Both the position numbers and the translations under genes were made by a program. Below are positions 12,999-21,468 of a DNA stretch of 64,000 bases, piece by piece (position 1 is the stretch's first letter; each line of letters opens with the position of its first letter). The notes under the pieces were generated by a model, which was not told the origin of the DNA, searched no databases, and saw nothing but the letters and a program-made list of their open reading frames with translations. The stretch is from Novosphingobium silvae (GTDB lineage: Bacteria; Pseudomonadota; Alphaproteobacteria; Sphingomonadales; Sphingomonadaceae), in assembly GCF_009856825.1 (NCBI RefSeq), contig NZ_WVTD01000012.1:62001-126000 (forward strand). The letters run 5' to 3'.

Positions 12999-13009
12999 AC
13001 GAGGCATCC

Positions 13010-13624
13010 ATGCAGAATAATGATCCCATGTTGAAGCGCGCGCGCGGTTTAGCGATCGCGGGAACCCTCGTCTTGCTGGCGGCTGCGCCTGCGGTGGCCC
13101 TTCGCCTCAAGCGATCCCGTCAAGGTCGCGTCGCCAGCAAGAGCGAAGCGACGCGCGCGGCGGGTTCGGCCGCGCACGTCCACCGCAACTTTTACGATCG
13201 CGGCCAACAAAGCGAGACGCGTGCCGGAAAATGGCGTCTCATCAAGACCGGGCACGATCTTGTTGCGCTCGAAATCGTGGAAACGAATGGCGTATCCCGG
13301 CTTCGGATCTGGTCGGAACAGGGCGAGCCCTGGCCCGCGAGCGATGTCTGCGTCGTGACCGAAAGATGGGATGGCGCGAACGAGACGTTCAGCTTCACCC
13401 AGCAGGAGGGATATCTTGAATCAGATCAGACGGTGGCCCATCCGCACTCCTTCTTCGCCCGCCTGACACTGACGCACGGCGAACGGTCTCACGACTATGA
13501 GCTGGCGTTCATCGAAGATGAAGGCGTTCACGAAGGGCGACCGATTGACGATGGGCGAACACGCGCGATCGCTGCACCCGAGCAAACATGTCAGGTGCTT
13601 CGAATCCCGGGCAGGGCGTCATGA
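13010..13624 (+). CDS. Secreted protein resembling the N-terminal domain of CzcB-type adaptors
   Basis: A 204-residue protein with an N-terminal hydrophobic signal (about residues 13-31). Its core (LRIWSEQGEPWPASDVCVVTE, then EGYLESDQTVAHPHSFFARLTL) follows the pattern of the extra beta domain at the front of CzcB-type metal-efflux adaptors, where a similar YL...PHSF...V stretch precedes the hairpin domain. No lipoyl or hairpin domain follows, so it is a stand-alone version. It sits 11 bases after the RND channel gene with GAGG six bases before the ATG, and probably belongs to the efflux operon. The domain match is from memory of the family. Confidence 0.6.
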   Translation: MQNNDPMLKRARGLAIAGTLVLLAAAPAVALRLKRSRQGRVASKSEATRAAGSAAHVHRNFYDRGQQSETRAGKWRLIKTGHDLVALEIVETNGVSRLRIWSEQGEPWPASDVCVVTERWDGANETFSFTQQEGYLESDQTVAHPHSFFARLTLTHGERSHDYELAFIEDEGVHEGRPIDDGRTRAIAAPEQTCQVLRIPGRAS

Positions 13625-13974
13625 ACGACCAGCTCAGCGCGATTGAATGGTCTGTTGTCGCCCTTGCGCGCGGAGATCGCCTGTCATCGCTTCAAGCACC
13701 CGGCAAGTTCAGGGCGTTCCTGAGGCGGTTCCTCGAAGGTGACCGGCCCAGTCCGGCCTTTGCGGACAAGCGTCTCGAAGCGTTGCGCAGGGTGTCGGTG
13801 CATGCCTGGCATCGGGGGTTCGCCATCCCGGAAGCTGAACTCGACCGATTTTTGAATGCAGGCTTTTCCGAACAGCAGTTCGAAGCAGTGATCAGCAGGA
13901 TACAACGATCCAAAGCGCAAGCCTCCTGCTGCAAGAATGGACCGCAGCCTGGCCATGTCCATGCCCTTGCCTGA
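13621..13974 (+). CDS. Hypothetical protein, paralogue of 14774-15097
   Basis: A 117-residue protein whose ATG overlaps the preceding stop (ATGA). The block KRLEALRRVSVHAWHRGFAIPEAELDRFLNAGFSEQQFEAV recurs in the protein at 14774-15097 as ERLEALRRAAIYMWHG...LPDKEMDRFLAAGFSIRHYQDL, so the two are paralogues. It is helical, with a short Cys pair near the end (SCCK), and has no signal peptide. Function unknown. Only the AraC-family gene separates the pair. Confidence 0.65.
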   Translation: MNDQLSAIEWSVVALARGDRLSSLQAPGKFRAFLRRFLEGDRPSPAFADKRLEALRRVSVHAWHRGFAIPEAELDRFLNAGFSEQQFEAVISRIQRSKAQASCCKNGPQPGHVHALA

Positions 13975-14773
13975 ACGGCAGGCATTATCGATCCTCCGGC
14001 CTGGTCAGGGCGTCGATGCCGACGGCCCTGCGAAGTTGACGGTGATCGTGGCGGCAGAAACCCATGCGTCGGCCTGGTCGGGACTTGAGCAGGTTCAGCC
14101 GGAATATGACATGCTGTACGCGGCTTGCAGCGTCTTGTCGGTGGGGACGAGTGGGGGGCGCTGGGTCGCGCCAGCGGGGTGCGGCATCTTCGTCCCGGCC
14201 GGTGTCGCGCACAGACTTGCGCTTCCGAGCGAAGCCAGCGTCACGTGCGCGCTCATCCCTCGCCATGACATTGAAGAGGTCGATCGTCTCTGCAAGGTCA
14301 TCAGGATATCGGATCTTGTGCGGGAGCTTCTCGATGCTGCGGCCAACCTGCCCCTGGATGGATCGGGAGAGCGGCGGGACCGACTGGTCCTCGACCTCCT
14401 TCCCGTGGAGATATCGCGCTCAGCGACGCTTCCGATCGGGCTGCCGATTCCGGCTGATCCTCTGCTTGTGCGACGATGCATGGACTTTGCGGCCGTTCCT
14501 CAAGCGGGCATGTCGATTGACCGGTGGGCGGCGGAGCTCTCCATGAGCCGACGAAAGTTTACATCCTTGTTTCGGCGCAAGACAGGTATCAGCTTCAAGG
14601 CCTGGGTCCGACAAGCCTGCTTCGCGTTCGCGATGATGCGCCTGGCTCGAGGCGACGGAATTGGAGCGGTCGCGGCCAGGTGCGGCTATGCCAGCCCCGC
14701 CGGGCTTTCCGCTTTGATCAAACGGCTGAGCGGAACGGCGACCTGGCGCATGGCGTCAACTTCGGCGCGGTAA
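13937..14773 (+). CDS. AraC-family transcriptional regulator
   Basis: A 278-residue regulator. The N-terminal cupin-like sensor domain (about residues 30-110, WVAPAGCGIFVPAGVAHRLALP) is followed by a C-terminal double helix-turn-helix (SIDRWAAELSMSRRKFTSLFRRKTG; GIGAVAARCGYASPAGLSALIKR). It overlaps the upstream gene by 38 bases; starts at 13955 or 13961 would shorten that overlap. Its stop is directly followed by the ATG of the next gene. Its target is unknown; the RND operon or the flanking paralogue pair are the natural candidates. Confidence 0.88.
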   Translation: MDRSLAMSMPLPERQALSILRPGQGVDADGPAKLTVIVAAETHASAWSGLEQVQPEYDMLYAACSVLSVGTSGGRWVAPAGCGIFVPAGVAHRLALPSEASVTCALIPRHDIEEVDRLCKVIRISDLVRELLDAAANLPLDGSGERRDRLVLDLLPVEISRSATLPIGLPIPADPLLVRRCMDFAAVPQAGMSIDRWAAELSMSRRKFTSLFRRKTGISFKAWVRQACFAFAMMRLARGDGIGAVAARCGYASPAGLSALIKRLSGTATWRMASTSAR

Positions 14774-15097
14774 ATGAGGCGCAAGCACGGCCTGCGGATC
14801 GGCACGCCAAGCCTCAGCCCGCAAGAGTGGATTGTCGTGGTAAGCGCGCGCCGCGCATCGATGCGCTCTCTGCGCGAACCTGGACGCGCTCAGCGGCTGT
14901 TCAGATCTCTGTTCGGGTGGAGCGAACCGCGGCCGCACGAGAGCGAGCGTCTGGAGGCGTTGAGGCGCGCCGCAATTTACATGTGGCACGGGGCGAGCGA
15001 GCTTCCAGATAAGGAAATGGATCGCTTTCTGGCTGCCGGCTTCTCCATCAGACACTATCAGGATCTGGTCGAGGGGATTGCGGAAATGAGGGGCTAG
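14774..15097 (+). CDS. Hypothetical protein, paralogue of 13621-13974
   Basis: A 107-residue protein starting directly after the AraC stop. It shares the conserved middle block with the protein at 13621-13974 (ESERLEALRRAAIYMWHG and DKEMDRFLAAGFS). Arg- and Glu-rich helices dominate and there is no membrane segment. It ends the operon that begins with the RND adaptor. Function unknown. Confidence 0.65.
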   Translation: MRRKHGLRIGTPSLSPQEWIVVVSARRASMRSLREPGRAQRLFRSLFGWSEPRPHESERLEALRRAAIYMWHGASELPDKEMDRFLAAGFSIRHYQDLVEGIAEMRG

Positions 15098-15164
15098 TAA
15101 ACCACTTTCCTCGGCGGGCCGACGCACCTGTCAAATGCTCAAAGGGCGCGTGGCGATGTTGCCC

Positions 15165-15926
15165 TCAGTGGCCGAGCCCGAGCCCCATTGGCTTCATCAG
15201 CATCCAGACGGCCATTGCGACCATCATGACGTTCTCGGTGAGGGAGACGAACCCGAGGGGGACATTGCTGTCACCGCCCACACAGGCGCATTTGAGCTCG
15301 CGCTTGTCGATATAAACCGCCTTGAAGACCGATGCTGCCCCGATCGTGCCGATGAAGGCCGCCACGGGTATCGAAAGCCACATCAGCGCGCCGGACATCA
15401 TCAGGACGCCGGCGAGCCCTTCGGCGAAGGGGTATGCGTAGGCATACGGTACCCATCGTTTGGCGAGGAGGTCATAATTCAGGAACATCGTCGCGAAGCT
15501 GTCGACGTCCTTCAGTTTCTGGAGGGCCAGCAGGCACATGGCGATAGCGATAAACCACTCTGCAGCGGCAACTGTCGCCATCGCGCCATAGGCGGCCCAG
15601 CTTGCGGCAAGCGCCATCGCTGCGGCCATCGCGAACAAAGCGATGACTGGCCGATAGGTCACCGCGTTCTTGTCGCGCACCGTCAGTCCGAAAAATCGGC
15701 GCAGATCATCATACCCGCCGACGCGCTTCTCCTTGATGAAGACCTGCGGCGTGGTCTCGACATGATGCTGCGCCTTGAAGGCGTCCGTTTCCTCGCGGGT
15801 GGTGAGGTGGCGATCATCGACAGCGTAACCCTTGCGCTTCAGCAAATCGAGCGCCTTCAGACCGTAAGGGCAGGTATGAGTGGCCATGACCATACGATAA
15901 ATTTCTGCGGTTTTTCGGTCCGTCAT
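15165..15926 (-). CDS. Glutaredoxin-MauE/DoxX fusion membrane protein
   Basis: A 253-residue fusion. Residues 1-80 form a glutaredoxin domain with the monothiol CPYG site and TTPQVFI cis-Pro loop. The rest has four or five membrane helices and matches the MauE/DoxX-like redox module, with CACVGG between helices. The start at 15926 is preceded by GAGGA; an upstream open stretch to 16055 lacks a better site. Such fusions are thought to pass reducing power or metal-thiol exchange across the membrane. A CsoR-type operator lies 93 bases upstream, which points to copper-linked expression. Confidence 0.85.
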   Translation of the reverse strand: MTDRKTAEIYRMVMATHTCPYGLKALDLLKRKGYAVDDRHLTTREETDAFKAQHHVETTPQVFIKEKRVGGYDDLRRFFGLTVRDKNAVTYRPVIALFAMAAAMALAASWAAYGAMATVAAAEWFIAIAMCLLALQKLKDVDSFATMFLNYDLLAKRWVPYAYAYPFAEGLAGVLMMSGALMWLSIPVAAFIGTIGAASVFKAVYIDKRELKCACVGGDSNVPLGFVSLTENVMMVAMAVWMLMKPMGLGLGH

Positions 15927-16018
15927 GCCTGCATCCTCTCGGTTCCCTGCACCCGTGATCGGTGCCTGACTCGCACTCCGGGGCGGTTCGGGCCGTCGGC
16001 CGCAGATCGAGCCTCTCC

Positions 16019-16041
16019 CTACCCCTACCCCGCAGGGGTAT
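16019..16041. promoter_or_regulatory. CsoR-type operator before the glutaredoxin-MauE gene
   Basis: TACCCCTACCC followed by GGGGTAT is a G-tract inverted repeat typical of CsoR/RcnR operators. It matches the site in the csoR/MFS intergenic region (47663-47687) at 19 of 22 positions, so the CsoR encoded at 47383-47658 is the likely regulator. Confidence 0.7.
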
Positions 16042-16177
16042 CTGTTAAATAACACAAGGCCGGTTTTGGTTCCTTTTGTGGGGTTGCGTCCTGTGAACCC
16101 GGCATCGATCGGCCACGGGCCGATCGCTCAAGGTTTGGACGATCTTGCGAGCCTGTCGCGGCGCGAAAACGCCGGCT

Positions 16178-17098
16178 TCATGCAGAAGTCGGGTCGTCCA
16201 ATGGCGCTTCAACTTGCCGCGTCTGGTCGCGAAAAAGTTGGAGGGAGACTGAAGGATCGTCTTTGCGCCAGGCCAGTCCGATCTGAAGCGTCGGGACAGG
16301 ATCCTCGATTTCGATCAGCTTTATCCCTTCAGTAGAAACCGGCTGCGTGGCCATAGGCGCGAACAGCACGCCCATGCCTGCTCGCACGAGACCCATGCAG
16401 GTCTGATCGTCGCAGCTCTCAAGCGTCTTGGGACGAAAACCGGCCTGCCTGCAGATCGAGACCATCTCGTCATGGTTCGCGGAATTGCCCTGGTTATGGG
16501 GCACGATGAAGCGATCATGGGCGAAAGCCGACAGCGGCAAGGGCGAGGCGAGACCGAAATCGGCGCATGGATGACCGTCGGATACGGCCAGCATCATCCG
16601 TTCGCTGTGGATTGGCTCGATCGTCAGGCCGGAGTGAGACGCAGGAAGCAGGACGAACCCGACGTCGATCTCCGCCGAGAGCAATGCTTCGATCTGGGCG
16701 GATGTGGAGAATTCCTGGACCACAAGTTCGATGTCCGGGCGAATCTGCGTGAACCGACGTATATAGGCAGGCGCTACGGTCTGCATCGCGATCTTCGTTG
16801 TACCGATAGACAGGCGCCCGCTCTCAACGGCCACGGCATGTCTGATCGTCCTCTGGAGCGCTTCGGCTTGTCCAAGGAGGGGCCTTGCCGCCTTCAAAAG
16901 GACAACCCCTGCAGGCGTTAAAGCGACACGGCGCGTGGTACGCTCGAACAGCTTGGCTCCGAGATTGTGCTCGAGTTGCGCAACGGTGCGGGTCACGACG
17001 GGCTGGGACGTGCCAAGGCGCTCCGCGGCGCGGGCAAAGCTCAGCGATTCCGCCACACTCACGAAATGTCGCAGCGCCTTGAGATCCAGTGTCGCCAT
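16178..17098 (-). CDS. LysR-family transcriptional regulator
   Basis: A 306-residue LTTR. The N-terminal winged helix (LKALRHFVSVAESLSFARAAERLGTSQPVVTRTVAQLE) and the periplasmic-binding-like effector domain (from about residue 90) are both complete. Cys residues near SCDDQTCMGLVRAG in the effector domain could give redox sensing, but this is speculative. The nearest upstream gene is the barrel protein at 17496, transcribed divergently across a 397-base gap, which is the most likely target. Confidence 0.9.
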   Translation of the reverse strand: MATLDLKALRHFVSVAESLSFARAAERLGTSQPVVTRTVAQLEHNLGAKLFERTTRRVALTPAGVVLLKAARPLLGQAEALQRTIRHAVAVESGRLSIGTTKIAMQTVAPAYIRRFTQIRPDIELVVQEFSTSAQIEALLSAEIDVGFVLLPASHSGLTIEPIHSERMMLAVSDGHPCADFGLASPLPLSAFAHDRFIVPHNQGNSANHDEMVSICRQAGFRPKTLESCDDQTCMGLVRAGMGVLFAPMATQPVSTEGIKLIEIEDPVPTLQIGLAWRKDDPSVSLQLFRDQTRQVEAPLDDPTSA

Positions 17099-17383
17099 CG
17101 TTTGTCCACTTTTTCGGGCACTATGATTAATGCGAAATTGTTATTAATTCTATTGCCATCTTAGAAATTATCTTCGGCGATCCCCTCCCTATATCCTCGA
17201 AATAGGAGCTGCTTCCCGGCTCTGGACAGGTAGCGCGGAACGCTCCGGTCCGGGTCCTGGACAGAGACTTTTGGGCTTGCTGCCCGGTAATGCATCGCGT
17301 CGTTCTTCAGTGACCCAAGCGGGCCCCAGCCCAGTTGTGGACGTGAAGACGCGCGTATCGGCCGCAGCGACCCCAGCCACTGC

Positions 17384-17407
17384 GTGCATGAGCCCTGGTT
17401 CATGCAC
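17384..17407. repeat. Palindrome in the LysR/porin intergenic region
   Basis: GTGCATGA (17384-17391) and TCATGCAC (17400-17407) form a perfect 8-bp inverted repeat around an eight-base centre. It lies 88 bases upstream of the barrel-protein ATG in the 17099-17495 gap, which otherwise holds no convincing gene. It could be an operator. Confidence 0.5.
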
Positions 17408-17495
17408 CGAACCCGTCTGACCCGCGCGCGCCGGCGGTTCAACATCGGACCATCGCGGGGCGCGCTAGAAATGTTCAGGAAGCAAGGAAATCGTC

Positions 17496-18089
17496 ATGTT
17501 CAAGTTGGTCGCAATTGGCTTGGTTGGGGTCGTCGCGCTGGGTGCAGTCCCCGCCTCGGCACAGGTTTTCCAGGGGCCCTACATCGGCGCGCAAGCGGGC
17601 TGGAATCGGGACAGCGTCGATGCTCCCCGGACCGATGCCGGCATCGCTACGATCAACGACGAGAAGGACAGCTTCATCGGCGGCGCGTTCGTGGGCTATA
17701 ATCAGACCGTGACGCCCAATATCGTGCTGGGCCTCGAGGGAAGCTTCAACGTCGGAGCCAGCGACGATATCCGGCGTAATGGCGTATCTATCAACCCCGA
17801 CTATTCCTTCGACCTTTCGGCACGAGCCGGATATCTCATCGGCGGAAAGACGTTGATCTATGCACGCGGCGGGTATGAGAACATGCGCGCCAAGGTCCGT
17901 ATTCCGAGCGCGTCCGGCGTGGTGAGCAACCGAGAGACGTTCGATGGCTGGACTGTTGGCGGCGGCGTCGAACGCGCCTTGCTCGATAAGGTCTCGGCCC
18001 GGCTCGAGTATCGCTACAGCGATCTGGGAAGCAACGGTCAGAAGTTCGACCGGCACCAGGTTCTCGCTGGTGTGGGATACCATTTCTAA
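17496..18089 (+). CDS. Outer-membrane beta-barrel (porin-family) protein
   Basis: A 197-residue protein with a signal peptide cleaved near ASAQ (residue 23). Alternating hydrophobic strands follow (GPYIGAQAGWN, FIGGAFVGYNQ, IVLGLEGSFN, LIYARGGYE, VSARLEYRYSDLG) and a C-terminal aromatic F (GVGYHF), needed for Bam-mediated insertion. It resembles the Omp25/OmpW-like eight-strand barrels of alphaproteobacteria. AAGGAAA precedes the ATG. Confidence 0.88.
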   Translation: MFKLVAIGLVGVVALGAVPASAQVFQGPYIGAQAGWNRDSVDAPRTDAGIATINDEKDSFIGGAFVGYNQTVTPNIVLGLEGSFNVGASDDIRRNGVSINPDYSFDLSARAGYLIGGKTLIYARGGYENMRAKVRIPSASGVVSNRETFDGWTVGGGVERALLDKVSARLEYRYSDLGSNGQKFDRHQVLAGVGYHF

Positions 18090-18188
18090 CGAACTCCATC
18101 GCCGCAACCAAGGATGGCCGCCTCTCCGGGCGGTCATCCAGACGCAACTTTCTGGACGGCCTCAGCAGCCCGTCAGCTCGAGGACAGA

Positions 18189-18584
18189 ATGAACACCGAA
18201 GATTTTACGATCCACGATGTGAGCGATTTTCCGATCGTCCGTTTAGCCAGACCGCTGGATACGTCCGGCCTTTCTCCCCAGTGGTGTTTCGAGATGGAGA
18301 GGCTCGTGCGAGATGGGCGGCGCTTCGTGCTCATCTACCCGTCGCCGACCGGAGACGAACCGTTTGAGGATCGCACTGCGCGGACCCTGTGGTTGAAAGC
18401 CAATCGTGAAACGATGGCGAAGCTGTGTCTCTCGTTGATTATCGTCGAGCCCGATGCGGTTCAGCGCGCCGACCTTGAGAAGGTGTTCCCGCACCTCGAA
18501 CATGCCTTTGGCGCACCCCAGACGGCTGCCGAGACGCAACAAGAAGCTCAGTTTCTGGCTGCCCGACTACTCGTATCGAACTAG
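18189..18584 (+). CDS. Hypothetical protein, 131 aa
   Basis: The start at 18189 is set by CGAGGACAG just upstream. It is a soluble, mixed alpha/beta protein (FPIVRLARPLD, RRFVLIYPSP, LCLSLIIVEPDAVQRADLEKVFPHLEHAFG). The alternation resembles small flavodoxin- or STAS-like sheets, but no family is recognised. It stands alone between the barrel gene and the oppositely oriented AhpD operon. Confidence 0.6.
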   Translation: MNTEDFTIHDVSDFPIVRLARPLDTSGLSPQWCFEMERLVRDGRRFVLIYPSPTGDEPFEDRTARTLWLKANRETMAKLCLSLIIVEPDAVQRADLEKVFPHLEHAFGAPQTAAETQQEAQFLAARLLVSN

Positions 18585-18599
18585 CCGGCAGCCTGAGGG

Positions 18600-18809
18600 T
18601 CAGCCCGCTCTGACCCCGGTCGCGCCGTCCGGCTCTTCGTCAAACTGAGGATCCGCCAAACCGTCGACACTGCAAATATCGCTTGCCGCTGCGGTGACGG
18701 CGGTACGGATGAACGCCTCTTCGCTGCATCCGAGCCTGCTCGAAGCGTGTCGCACCATTGTGATTTCTGCAGCCGTGAAGGCTACTCGCCGGGTAACGTC
18801 TTCAGCCAT
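18600..18809 (-). CDS. Small protein at the end of the OsmC operon
   Basis: 69 residues (MAEDVTRRVAFTAAEITMVRHASSRLG...). The ATG lies eight bases inside the end of the hydrolase-OsmC gene, so coupled translation is likely. The helical middle with EEAFIRTAVTAAASDI resembles ribbon-helix-helix-like or DUF1778-like helices, but the match is weak. Function unknown. Confidence 0.5.
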   Translation of the reverse strand: MAEDVTRRVAFTAAEITMVRHASSRLGCSEEAFIRTAVTAAASDICSVDGLADPQFDEEPDGATGVRAG

Positions 18810-20031
18810 TGCTGTCGCCCCCTCTGGACTTGTCTTGCGTCTCAACGAGTTCGGTGACGACGTCGGAGCCGCGAACGAGGGTCAGATCAACGGGGCACCG
18901 GTCGGCGATCGATAGTAGCTTGTCGCGCTGCTCGGCGGTGAGGTCCCCGACGAGGCGGATATCCCGGTTGAAGCGGTCTTGCGGCGTACGATCCTTGTCC
19001 CGACTGTGAGAGACGGCCACAAAAGCCTGATCCAGTGGCAAGTTCACCCGCTTTGCATAGAGGCGCATCGTGATAACGGTACAGGCAGCCAGACCTGCCG
19101 CGACCAACTCATAGGGTGTCGGCCCGCTCGCGAGACCACCCATCTCTACGGGTTCATCTGCAAGGAACCGGTGACGCCCCGCCTGGATAGCAACCTGGAA
19201 CCTTCCTGCGCCGGTCTCATGCGCGGTCACCCCAGCCATGGGCTGGACAGGTCGAATGTCCCAGTCTGTCGCCGGCAGGTAGCGCGAAGCCCAGGCAGCG
19301 ATAACCGATGCTGCATATTCTGCGTCCGCGCGCTCGCGCAACAGATGGTCGGCCTGATCCAGTGACACAAAGCTCTTGGGGTGCTTAGCGGCCTGAAAGA
19401 GGCGAGATGCGTTCTTAATTCCTACGACGTCGTCGCCAGGGGCGTGTAGCAGAAGCAGTGGAAGCTGCAGCGCTCCGATCCGCTCTTCCAGCGCCTGGGC
19501 GCGGGCATCCGTGACGAACTTGCGACCGACGACAAATGGTCTGTCAGCAAAGCTGACCTGCGCGCTTCCATCGCGCTCGATGCGCGTGAGACACTCTGGA
19601 TCGATTGTGCTGAGGATATGGGCTACATCTGCAGGGGCGGCAATCGTGGCCACGGCGCGGACGGTCGGGATATCCACCGCGGCCATCAGACATGCCGCTC
19701 CGCCTAAACTATGTCCTACAAGGAGCGTGATCGGCATTTCAGCATCGCTCATTGCGTTCGCTGCACAAACCAGGTCCGCCACATCGGAGGCAAAGCCCGA
19801 ATCGCGGAACTCACCCGCGCTGCCGCCAAGCCCGGCGAAGTCGAAGCGCAAGACGCCTATACCGGCCAGAGCCAACGCCCGTGAGATTCTGACGGCGGCG
19901 AGGCTGTCTTTCCCGCATGTGAAGCAGTGGGCGAAGAGGGCCCAGCCTCGCGGCGTCGTCGCAGGATGCTCGATCCGGCCAGAGAGTTGCTCCCCGGTAC
20001 TGCTCATGAAATTGAATGCGGTTGCGGGCAT
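18802..20031 (-). CDS. Alpha/beta hydrolase fused to an OsmC peroxidase-like domain
   Basis: A 409-residue two-domain protein. Residues 1-255 form an alpha/beta hydrolase with nucleophile motif GHSLGG, an Asp in LHAPGDDVV and His in DQADHLL. Residues 270-400 form an OsmC/Ohr domain with its two cysteines (AACTVITMR and DRCPVDLTLV), which reduce organic hydroperoxides in known OsmC proteins. Fusions of this kind are common in bacteria but their substrate is unknown. The gene follows an AhpD-like gene preceded by a CueR-type site, suggesting a role in copper-induced oxidative stress. Confidence 0.9.
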   Translation of the reverse strand: MPATAFNFMSSTGEQLSGRIEHPATTPRGWALFAHCFTCGKDSLAAVRISRALALAGIGVLRFDFAGLGGSAGEFRDSGFASDVADLVCAANAMSDAEMPITLLVGHSLGGAACLMAAVDIPTVRAVATIAAPADVAHILSTIDPECLTRIERDGSAQVSFADRPFVVGRKFVTDARAQALEERIGALQLPLLLLHAPGDDVVGIKNASRLFQAAKHPKSFVSLDQADHLLRERADAEYAASVIAAWASRYLPATDWDIRPVQPMAGVTAHETGAGRFQVAIQAGRHRFLADEPVEMGGLASGPTPYELVAAGLAACTVITMRLYAKRVNLPLDQAFVAVSHSRDKDRTPQDRFNRDIRLVGDLTAEQRDKLLSIADRCPVDLTLVRGSDVVTELVETQDKSRGGDSNG

Positions 20032-20101
20032 GCCATCACCGTGCGTTGATGCTGTGGGGGAACAGGGCTGAAGGCCTGAAGCCTCCAGCCCTGATTGCTG
20101 T

Positions 20102-20461
20102 TCAGTTTTCAGGCAAAGCGTCGATGACGTCGAAGACCCGAGCGGTGTAGGTCAGCGCAGCGCCCGAATTCATAAAAATGGTGAAAGCCATCGCCTGAGC
20201 AATCTCTTCGCGCGTGAGGCCAAGGGAGATCGCTTTCTGGGCGTGAACCGAGATGCATCCGTCGCACCGGGTCGTGACTGCCACGGCCAGAGCGATCAAT
20301 TCCATGACTTTGGGGTCAAGTAACCCGGACTTGGTCACGCCCTGCTCAACCATCATCAGGCCCTTCATCGAATCCGGGCTCAGCTTGGCAAACTCGCCGA
20401 CGCGCGACATCAGCACGTCGCGATATCCATTCCAGTCCTGCATGTGATCATGATTGTTCAA
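20102..20461 (-). CDS. Carboxymuconolactone decarboxylase/AhpD-family protein
   Basis: A 119-residue single-domain protein with the AhpD-type redox motif TRCDGCISVHAQKA: a CxxC pair with a His three residues on. AhpD-like proteins act as disulfide reductases or peroxidases rather than decarboxylases when they carry this CxxC. It is the first gene of the minus-strand operon 20461-18600 and lies 169 bases downstream of a CueR-type promoter. Confidence 0.9.
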   Translation of the reverse strand: MNNHDHMQDWNGYRDVLMSRVGEFAKLSPDSMKGLMMVEQGVTKSGLLDPKVMELIALAVAVTTRCDGCISVHAQKAISLGLTREEIAQAMAFTIFMNSGAALTYTARVFDVIDALPEN

Positions 20462-20629
20462 GTCGAATACCCTTCATTTGGCTATCGCTTCGCGGTGGAG
20501 CGCTCGAGCTAATGGGTCAGCCGGGCGAACCGCTAAGCCGTTGAGAACAGCTGATCGGGCGCAGATGTCGAACTGCAGCGCTGAGCCGCAGACGATGATC
20601 GCGGTTCCTCTCATACCGACGGCGTGCCA

Positions 20630-20652
20630 CTTCCCATCGTTGGAAGGTCAAG
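20630..20652 (-). promoter_or_regulatory. CueR-type promoter element before the AhpD/OsmC operon
   Basis: Read on the minus strand the site begins CTTGACCTTCCAACGATGG and continues GAAG. It is identical in all but one or two positions to the sites before copZ and the Cu-ATPase. It is correctly oriented for the AhpD operon. The rest of the 20462-20793 gap shows no gene. Confidence 0.75.
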
Positions 20653-20793
20653 ACCGAAATAGCCTGAACAAAAAAATGGCGGGCCAGGGCCGCAGCGCTA
20701 TTGCGAACTATTCGTGATAAAGATAGGATGTTAGGATGAATGGCGGATCTGGGGTCGTCGTTCTCCCATCATCAATCACATGAGGGCGACCCT

Positions 20794-21435
20794 ATGCCGC
20801 GCTTCGTCACGCCTCGTTCCCCTGTCCCCACCGACAGGTGCAAATGCCAATCCAATCCACTGTGCGCTGATCCGGGCAACGTGTTGCCGTTTAACGGGCC
20901 AGCGTCATATCCGATGACATTCCCGCCGCTGCTCCTGGGCACCGTATCGGGCGCGAGAAACTCCGCATGGCCTCTCTGGGCGGCGCTTCTCAGCCTGCTG
21001 TTTCTGGCATTCTCCGCAGTCTCGGCCAAAGCGCAGACGGTGAACAATGCCGACGTCGCGGTGGTGCAGCGCTATTTCGATGCCTGGAACAGCGGGGACA
21101 TAGCAGCCCTGAAGGCAACGCTGGCGCCGTCGGTCGAGTATTTCAACACAAGCAATGGGGCGGTGAAGGCCGGCGTTGATGCGGTCACCGAAGTTCCGGT
21201 GCTGCTCAGCGGAATGATGCCTGATCGCAGACTCACGCTGCTTGCGGCTCCAGTCGCATCCGGCAATCAGGTCGCCGTCCAATGGACATTCAAAGCGACG
21301 CATCCGAGCGGTGTAAAAGAGCAGGGGCCGGTCACCTTCAGGGGAGCAAGCTTCTTTCGCGTTGAGCAAGGACGCATCGTCTGGATTGGCGACTACTACA
21401 ACCACGCTACCCTCGAGGGGCAACTCGCGCGCTGA
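20794..21435 (+). CDS. SnoaL-like (nuclear transport factor 2 fold) exported protein
   Basis: GAGGGCGA before the ATG at 20794 supports this start; the frame is open back to 20740. The predicted 213-residue protein has an N-terminal extension, then a hydrophobic export segment ending in VSAKAQ, then a SnoaL-like domain (VVQRYFDAWNSGDIAALKATLAPSVEYF ... ASFFRVEQGRIVWIGDYYN). Proteins of this fold bind or turn over small hydrophobic molecules. An ATG at 20914 directly before the signal-like segment is an alternative. It precedes the TonB receptor by 33 bases and probably shares its operon. Confidence 0.8.
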   Translation: MPRFVTPRSPVPTDRCKCQSNPLCADPGNVLPFNGPASYPMTFPPLLLGTVSGARNSAWPLWAALLSLLFLAFSAVSAKAQTVNNADVAVVQRYFDAWNSGDIAALKATLAPSVEYFNTSNGAVKAGVDAVTEVPVLLSGMMPDRRLTLLAAPVASGNQVAVQWTFKATHPSGVKEQGPVTFRGASFFRVEQGRIVWIGDYYNHATLEGQLAR

Positions 21436-21468
21436 GCCGAGTGACGAAAACCTAGCAAGGATTTCCCG

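Noticed and set aside
15135..16052. 305-codon plus-strand frame opposite the glutaredoxin-MauE gene
   Set aside because: It is an antisense shadow; the minus strand has clear glutaredoxin and membrane motifs and a ribosome site.
17161..17445. 94-codon minus-strand frame in the LysR-porin gap
   Set aside because: Arg/Ser-rich low-complexity translation, no ribosome site, overlaps the palindrome.
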